A DNA stretch of 64,000 bases from Pedobacter lusitanus (GTDB taxonomy: Bacteria; Bacteroidota; Bacteroidia; Sphingobacteriales; Sphingobacteriaceae): the NCBI RefSeq assembly GCF_040026395.1, contig NZ_CP157278.1:5890001-5954000 (forward strand), given 5' to 3'. Made by a program: the position numbers and the translations under genes. The notes beneath the pieces are model-generated. The model had not been told where the DNA came from and did not search any database. It saw only the letters and a program-made list of their open reading frames with translations. Positions 63,401-64,000 of this stretch are shown here, in pieces; position 1 is the first letter of the stretch, and every line of letters starts with the position of its first letter.

Positions 63401-64000
63401 GCATCAGATGATATCACCCATTGTGTTATGCATGAAACACCGGCCGGTAATAGTGTACCACTGGGTAAACCAGTACAGAACCTGCTGATTACCATAGTTG
63501 ATAAAGCTGGTCAGTTATGTGCAATTGGTATACCGGGAGAGGTATGTGTATCCGGAATTGGTGTATCCCGCGGATACCTGAACCGTCCTGAGCTTACCGC
63601 AGAAAAATTTGTTGCAGATCCGCGCAGTGGAGAAAGAATGTACAAAACAGGAGATCTTGGACGCTGGCTGGCAGACGGAAATGTAGAATATCTTGGACGT
63701 ATTGATGACCAGGTAAAAATCCGCGGTTATCGTATAGAACTTGGAGAAATCGAAAAAGTACTGCAGCAGCATGAACAGGTAGTTGCTTCAGTTGTCATAG
63801 CCAGAGCAGGTAATCTGATCGGTTATATTACAGGTAATCAGGAAATTGATAAAGATGCTGTTCGTCATTATCTGCTGCAGAAACTACCTGAATATATGGT
63901 GCCGGTACTGGTAGAACTGGAAGCTTTACCATTAACAGCCAATGGAAAAGTAGACAGAAAACTATTGCCTGATCCATCAGCTTCATTACTGGTCAATAAT
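45353..64000 (+). CDS. Giant non-ribosomal peptide synthetase, 3' partial (six modules visible)
   Basis: From the ATG at 45353 the frame stays open to the last base, 6,216 codons, with no stop; frame was checked at several points in all modules. Domain order: C-A-T, C-A-T, C-A-T, C-A-T, C-A-T, C-A. All six condensation domains have an intact HHxxxDG motif (HHLITDG, HHIAADG, HHIASDG, HHIASDG, HHAILDG, HHISSDG). Five carrier domains have the GG(H/D)S serine. No epimerase, methyltransferase or thioesterase is seen; further modules and the release domain lie off-window. Pocket codes suggest Dab-like, aromatic, Dab-like, Thr, Leu, Dab. A leading C domain with no loading module suggests N-acylation by a fatty acid. 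Predicted product: a cationic lipopeptide. Confidence 0.96.
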   Translation, partial: MSLHTFPLHPAQQDVYIDQLINNEAPYYNMGGYIKLTGSLDKEKFIIAVNSALEVFDALKMRFDLSDPVPAIYVDDTYVKFELPELSFKEGKEKRAEIEQWIKDRLATPFEIKKENILTEQYLIRVEADEHWYYFKLHHLITDGYGASGLHQYIAKKYKALVTGEDVVFKYPSYIEEAARASSYYSSEEYTAEGDYWKKKLENRPSQVLSSRYLTEDKWNTKCDTFVMEFGEKERAVLEALQTKTNATIQQLTLAALMIYFSRIQHQSEFVFGIPLHRRRTKQLRTIPGMFTGVIPFLGNCAEGTKVIDLLKTIAVSQREDYRYQNYLIGDLSRHFKINAVEDALIEIVVNYAPVDFQLDFGDNLSGLLNNIPSGHLPFPMEMFWYDYGKQQPLQLRIDFQVQYFDKKEIALLTERILFMLNQFDHMLDSDVAEISIMPDEEKTLLKKLSYSADSSFQKDPKMLTVLIDEQAARTPDAIAVELEGTLLTYKQLEQRSNQLSNYLYSLGVKKDTIIPLCIERSIDMLVAIIGIMKAGAAYVPIDTSYPAERISYILEDTAAEIVICSNETKGQIPGNVKTITIEEGSAIFSGQSADKPADIPVYNDLCYVIYTSGSTGKPKGVMVEHGGMLNHLFAKIEDLQMDADTILAFTASYTFDISVWQMFAAILCGGRTVIYTDELIYKPSALISAVAHDQITILELVPSYLGAVLQEDMDIPLEKLRYLMVTGEAVTQHVLKQWFNHHYYSTIPVVNAYGPTEASDDITHHIMYDTPLNINVPLGKPVRNLNIYIVDETMQLCPLGVPGEICVSGIGVSRGYLGRPELTSEKFIKDPFSADSTGRMYRTGDLGRWLPDGSVEYLGRIDDQVKIRGYRIELGEIDHALQQSGLVNQAVVVAKEDAAGSKRLLGYVVPAENYSRETVISYLKEKLPAYMIPAIVELDALPLSSNGKIDKKALPDVTAEIAVAHEYIAPRNQTEDILATQWQHLLQVAQVGIYDNFFELGGHSLLAMRLIASITKDLQVDLTVKKLFLYPTVATLAGYIEQQEKGSSLSIVPQPRTDGMPLSFSQEGLWFIDQLEGSSHYHIPLILKLKGKVNSEALKLALKDIVSRHEILRTVIGQQDGVGYQQILSADNWQTEEIKTDGNLQDAITAFIYRPFDLSADFMLRASVVHCSGDDYILAIVIHHIAADGWSAPVIISELSVLYNNYAGQQQTSLPVLPIQYADYAIWQRNYMTGAVLQSQQAYWKKQLSGIEPLNLATDYTRPPVQSKQGSILELEIAEDLLQKLYHFNKEHQVTLFMTLMSVCQTLLYRYTGQEDICVGTPMTGRKQLEVADMIGFFVNTLAIRSNISGTLPFTELLQQIKETLLEGYEHQDLPFDEVVKVSGENWDISRTPVFQVMFLLQNPLDLSGLQLEGVSLETENVEHAIAKYDLSFIITEKKDGLTLSIEYCTDLFERDTIARMAGHYVQLLEAIAASPSQQIAQLTLLTPEDKDQLLLQFNPPVNRLARNRTILDIFSEKVTAAPDAVAVWYKDTKLTYLELDKLANHLGHYLRDKGVKEDSLVPIYLDRGLEMIIGIMGILKAGGAYVPVDTQYPQERIKFMLEDIGSNWCLTNAAFLEPLQEISSASTDITVLDYKTIKGLHKKNTKIKTSLLPHHLAYMIYTSGSTGTPKGVLVEHGGVVNLAASQRAALRLEPAMRTLQFASFGFDASCYELFNTLLSGGCLVIPDKEDILSADLFSKFMNDYEVEVVTLPPSYLNVIKDNIPVAIKTIVSAGEALNSEAARMIQSYGIRLVNAYGPTENTVCATLSDDPVKEKGRVVIGKPIANVSIHILDEAGQLVPVGVPGELHIGGVQVARGYFNRPELTLEKFITDPFMKHSSLYRSGDLARWLPDGNIEYLGRTDDQVKIRGYRIELGEIAAVMQQSNLVTESVVMARVNGEGNKYLVGYIIPAAHYDRAQLLTYMKDILPDYMIPLLVELETFPLTTSGKVDRKALPDPVGELMRKKAYVAPANQTEQLLAGIWEELLGVEKVGGHDDFFELGGHSLLAIRLIAAIRKQLHKELAVKDIFIHRTIASLAVHIQQRETSILLPALTVQQRPAHIPLSFSQERLWFIDRLEGSTHYHISAVLDIKGAVNRDALQFAFQTIITRHEVLRTVYRELDGAPYQYVMTADSWKLADVETAEGISTLASQPFDLANDYLLRAALFGVTENEYTLLVTMHHIASDGWSVAILANELSVLYKAYTANTEHQLLPLPVQYADFALWQKAYVTGDVLKQQKEYWVKKLSGLSPLNLPTDFPRPAIQRTNGALLSFKLDSELTARLNMLTQEQEATLFITMLTAFKVLLYRYSGQTDICVGTPLAGRKQQEEEALIGFFVNTLAVRSDLSDNPVFIDLLQQVKNTLLEGYDYQDMPFEKIVEAVATTRDLSRHPLFQAMLVLQNASEDVSFALGDLAVATIDLEETTAKFDLVFTVIPKGEELLFGIEYCTDLFNGKTIEKMAGHFEQLLKAIVTNPEQRMGTLNILSAQEGKELQLLTDGPVVNYNQELSFVHFFETQVKNTPEAFALRFEESALTYAQVDERANQLAHYLRTLGIKPDSMVPICMSRGLDMIVAVVGIWKAGGAYVPVDPKYPQDRISYIMADCEAEVVITDPLSQTSLPTDSNATVIVLSNDLEILNSQPVHSPVVVTAAGDLAYVLYTSGSTGKPKGVLVEHAGLLNHLLAMVDEFTMNEKTIMAFTAPYTFDISVWQMVNPLICGGCTNIYPESLIMRPDALIRTVDEQQVTLLQLVPSYLTAVLQEDTGVTLDAIQYLLVTGEAVTRQLLAQWFAHPHFKSIQVVNAYGPTEASDDVSFYFMNETPDAVNIPVGVPIQNLRLYVLDNAGQQCPVGIPGEICVAGIGVARGYLKRPDLTAEKFVPNPFHSGERMYKTGDLGRWLPDGNMEYLGRMDDQVKIRGFRIELGEIESVLQDHPLVSQAVVVAKSDESDIKRLVGYVVPEEGADRDELTEYLKERLPEYMVPVIFMMEEFPLTANGKIDKKALPDVVSSMLQEYVAPRDHREQQLAEIWQRLLEVPQIGIYDNFFERGGHSLLVIRLIAAIRKEMSTELLVKDVFVRPTVHELAAFIGQMETAADSVPAVFAQVRPAIIPLSYSQERLWFIDQLEGSTHYHIPAVFRLNGTLNREALSFALQQVINRHEALRTVIRAEEGIPYQHILSPDTWQLEEISTSADLRKDISTFIDRPFVLSADHMLRAGLISAGEQEHILVVSIHHIASDGWSSGIIVRELSALYTSYIENTQSALILPEVQYADYAIWQRQYLKGAVLESLQNYWKKQLSGLDPLALPTDFVRPVVQSTKGAMLTFNLDAELSKALNQLSQQQGTTLFMTLMSVLQVLLYRYTGQEDICVGTPVAGRSRQEVEELVGFFINTIAIRANLNENLTFTDLLQQVKNTLLEAYEHQELPFEKVVDTVVKSRDMSVSPLFQVMFVLQNVPDHSGWHMPGLTLVEDEVELSTAKFDLIFNMEERENGLLLNIEYCTELFRPETISRMAGHFEQLLQAVTATPAQQISVLPLLTVAEKQTLLQTFTGTEVAYPKEKTIVSLFEEQVVRTPDAVAVTYENSQLTYRQLDERANQLGHYLKSIGVKTETLVPLCMSNGLDMMVAIMGVLKAGGVYVPMDPGYPEDRIQYMVEDTAAAIVITNSVDSDALKSLANIIKVEMDTDREMISKYSSAPVEAELNAANLAYVIYTSGSTGRPKGVLIEHRNVVRLFETATPLYDFNENDVWTMFHSFCFDFSVWEMYGALFYGGRMVMVPKQVSRDTTAFAELLIKEKVTVLNQTPSSFYVLQDYLTSYKNTIAVRYVIFGGEALNPGKLKPWKEAYPHSSLINMYGITETTVHVTYQELDQEHLNSSASIIGKTIPTLSAYILDSNQNPVPVGVPGEMYISGAGVARGYLNRAELTKERFIANPFEAGERLYRTGDLARWYPDGNIEYLGRIDDQVKIRGFRIELGEIESCLQQSGLVSNSVVLARTGNSGDKQLVGYVVPEVEFSKEAVQNWLNTRLPDYMVPSLWVVMEEIPLTSNGKVNRKALPEPELDKMLNTAYEAPRNETEEKLVAIWQELLGLDRIGIHDNFFELGGDSINIIRVVSKVSRVFNKEVKVFEVYKAATIIQLAVIVDSKSAVNRQQSELYRQVITEIAALKDNLLPQLENSAAIEDIYPMSDIERGMIYVSQFNPKDALYHDQFVCHIPAEFDAAILQKAYGLLAAKHSILRTAFKLDIDGNDIQIVYKSVTPVIPVFDIRELTGRAIKDEVEQYLEEERATPFIPEQAPLWRASVFQQKDQNILVFQFHHAILDGWSVASLNTELFGLCGRLISEPEHPVLPTLKSSYKDFIIESQLAKSDDKNIVFWKNELEDYKRLDIFSAEKEFDVLNYQFDAKFVALLKERVKRDNLSVKGVALGAYLYSLSLLTYENELTLGLVTNNRPLVEDADQILGCFLNTNPFRFKLDKDLNWSDYFNAIEDKLLSLKERDRTSLFDITKATGEQSSHDNPFFDVLFNFINFHVYNKLEEGVTGVSIDDSAEEQLSIAEYELTNTYLDCTVNTTGDIFSIQYSLRRKLKSGKTLANLLEYFKNVISAYMNNYSAPVIASNILPAAESQQLLEVFSGVEQSYQLDETLVSLFHRQALAHPDAVALLDHEEVLTYRDLDRKSNQLAHYLKGKGAGAEMLIPVCMDRSAELIITMLAILKTGAAYVPVDAGYPLERITYMLNDCQSQLVITHKKYAHLCQGEDVQTGVVCLDEEAAVISDYPVSVLVADVNPQQLAYVIYTSGSTGRPKGVMVEHRGVVNLVNWHIDTYQVTAESRSTTMASIGFDAFGWEVWPYLSAGSTLVILDDDKRLSPEEVAKCYISASITHSFIATGLVTDILHALHNRETALQYLLTGGDRLPAIEAGGLPFKLVNNYGPTENTVVTTYYTLTAEKGEALPSIGKPVTNSRVYITDTFFSLTPLGVPGELCVSGSQLARGYLNLDEQTAKAFIPHPFVKGERLYRTGDLVHWLPDGNLEYLGRTDEQVKIRGYRIELGEIESVLQHTGMVSQAVVLAKTDASGIKRLVAYVVPEDNFTRESLTAEIRVKLPEYMIPLLITLEHMPLTANGKINRNELPDPEATGLAENVYIAPRNETEIKIAAIWQQLLPAARIGVYDNFFELGGHSILAIRLLGAMRRELQIEMQVKDLFVHATIAALAAYAAQTSDRILLPAITVQPKPEYIPLSFGQERLWFIDQLEGSTHYHIPAVLKMQGRVNIDALAYAVQQVINRHEVLRTVILQAPQDGKVYQQVLPADSWKLEEITGAEDIQATIVDFIDRPFNLAADHMLRAALITLSQDEFILAMVMHHISSDGWSVSIIVNELTALYNAYTTKQEAGLQPLSIQYADYAIWEREYLTGAVLAQQQAYWEKQLAGLESLELPTDYPRPAIQSTKGAVLRFEIEDALTAGLHQLCGQQDATLFMTLFAAFQVLLHRYSGQENICVGTPVAGRRQQEVEDLAGFFVNTLAINTDLSGAPSFSDLLQRVKTTLLDGYEHQDMPFEKIVEALVKTRDLSRSPLFQVLFVMQQTLATTGAGFNDVIISAVENEHVVAQFDLTFTIGEEAGKLLLSIDYCTDLFAEETIAGMGRHYKQLLRAIVNAPLQDIGVLEMLTQEEEHNLLQIGQGPLVAYPQEETFVGLFEKQVAATPEAIALVYENNSLTYTALNEQANQLAHYLLTLGVTPDTMIPVCIGRSLEMIVAILGVMKAGAAYIPVDTNYPSHRISYLLEDAKANIVITSSTVRNVLPETAAVIILMDNEKEQFKQYPAGSPAVIAEPKDLSYVIYTSGSTGTPKGVLVEHAGMLNHLFAKVNDLQLNADTILAYTASYTFDISVWQMFAALLCGGRTVIYDDVLILQPVSFIEQVAADKITILELVPSYLRALLQEEADVKLDDLQYLLVTGEAVNQPLLEQWFSHPAYGNIPVVNAYGPTEASDDITHCVMHETPAGNSVPLGKPVQNLLITIVDKAGQLCAIGIPGEVCVSGIGVSRGYLNRPELTAEKFVADPRSGERMYKTGDLGRWLADGNVEYLGRIDDQVKIRGYRIELGEIEKVLQQHEQVVASVVIARAGNLIGYITGNQEIDKDAVRHYLLQKLPEYMVPVLVELEALPLTANGKVDRKLLPDPSASLLVNN
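48515..51605 (+). other. NRPS module 2: C, A (aromatic code), T
   Basis: C2 about 48515-49795 (HHIAADG). A2 about 49888-51345 has FDASCYELF, VTLPPSYL, IVSAGEAL and NAYGPTENTVC, giving DAYTVAAVC, close to the Phe code DAWTIAAIC and Tyr codes of the same type, so Phe or Tyr is predicted. T2 about 51376-51605, FFELGGHSLLA. No epimerase follows. Confidence 0.78.
51640..54740 (+). other. NRPS module 3: C, A (DIWQLTADD), T
   Basis: C3 about 51640-52920 (HHIASDG). A3 about 53005-54485 has FDISVWQMV, LQLVPSYL, LLVTGEAV and NAYGPTEASDD, giving DIWQLTADD. This is the module 1 and 6 type with Gln for Glu at pocket position 4; the Glu is probably what contacts the side-chain amine, so Dab is likely but less sure. 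T3 about 54506-54740 has FFERGGHSLLV. Confidence 0.72.
54775..57890 (+). other. NRPS module 4: C, A (Thr), T with GGDS
   Basis: C4 about 54775-56055 (HHIASDG). A4 about 56143-57630 has FDFSVWEMY, LNQTPSSF, VIFGGEAL and NMYGITETTVH, giving DFWNIGMVH, the standard Thr code. T4 about 57655-57890 reads FFELGGDSINI, unlike the GGHS of all other carriers. GGDS is usually found before an epimerase, but none follows; module 5 C comes next. Confidence 0.85.
57990..61100 (+). other. NRPS module 5: divergent C, A (Leu), T
   Basis: C5 about 57990-59290 opens IYPMSDIERGMIYVSQF, unlike C2-C4 and C6, and has HHAILDG. It lacks the extra N-terminal HHxxxxGD of dual C/E domains. A5 about 59380-60850 has FDAFGWEVW, HSFIATGLV, LLTGGDRL and NNYGPTENTVV, giving DAWFLGNVV, the standard Leu code. 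T5 about 60874-61100, FFELGGHSILA. Confidence 0.82.
61135..64000 (+). other. NRPS module 6 (partial): C, A (Dab)
   Basis: C6 about 61135-62430 (HHISSDG). A6 about 62515-63980 has FDISVWQMF, LELVPSYL, LLVTGEAV and NAYGPTEASDD, giving DIWELTADD, an exact match to the Dab code I recall. The A10 motif ANGKVDRK is reached near 63940; the carrier domain would begin just past the window. Confidence 0.82.

Noticed and set aside
45509-63772. Many short reading frames on the minus strand across the NRPS
   Set aside because: They lie opposite a continuous coding frame with intact motifs in every module and have no family features of their own.
1-64000. CRISPR arrays, insertion sequences, phage genes, riboswitches
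   Set aside because: No spaced direct repeats, transposase motifs, phage genes or recognisable riboswitch cores (such as TPP ahead of thiD) were seen by reading; a profile search was not possible.

Overview
The window reads as chromosome of a Bacteroidota species, most likely a Sphingobacteriaceae member close to Pedobacter. Reasons: AT-rich DNA, several matches to the Bacteroidota promoter box TAnnTTTG, weak ribosome binding sites, LytTR and membrane-AraC regulators, PepSY and Omp85-type envelope proteins. No plasmid, phage, insertion sequence or CRISPR signals were seen.

Layout. 1-4050 is a myo-inositol/uronate block: a hexuronate-type MFS carrier cut by the window edge, myo-inositol oxygenase and a sodium/solute symporter. 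4050-6080 holds a DinB-like protein and a secreted Cys-type sulfatase. 6169-7968 is a minus-strand stress island (Hsp20, DUF892 ferritin-like protein, three small proteins). 8347-10628 is a tandem array of five small secreted paralogues with no function I can name. 10.8-18 kb carries a 2-hydroxyacid dehydrogenase, a LytTR two-component system, an acyltransferase, tRNA-Asp, a PepSY protein and an outer-membrane protein coupled to a pentapeptide-repeat protein. 18-31 kb carries a YwnA/YwnB-like pair, a degenerate retropepsin, an AsmA protein, thiD, a secreted nuclease, a KaiB-like/histidine-kinase operon, an Omp85-type barrel, a MocR regulator with a 19-bp palindrome and a GNAT protein. 31-44.3 kb holds a SnoaL-like protein, two AraC regulators, a phosphoesterase/MFS pair, a retropepsin-FKBP fusion, PhnA, a gamma-glutamyltransferase homologue, a patatin and small envelope proteins.

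45353 to the window end is one uninterrupted NRPS reading frame of at least 6,216 codons: C-A-T five times, then C-A, with no epimerase and the 3' end off-window. The adenylation pocket residues can be read directly. They suggest Dab-like, aromatic, Dab-like, Thr, Leu, Dab, so a cationic peptide. The first domain is a condensation domain, which fits N-acylation, so a cationic lipopeptide of the pedopeptin/isopedopeptin type is a reasonable hypothesis. The Thr module has a GGDS carrier motif and is followed by a condensation domain of a different subtype. A promoter-like site and a 41-codon ORF precede the NRPS.

The parts most worth following up are the NRPS, the five-copy secreted array, the KaiB/kinase operon without KaiC, and the retropepsin-FKBP fusion.
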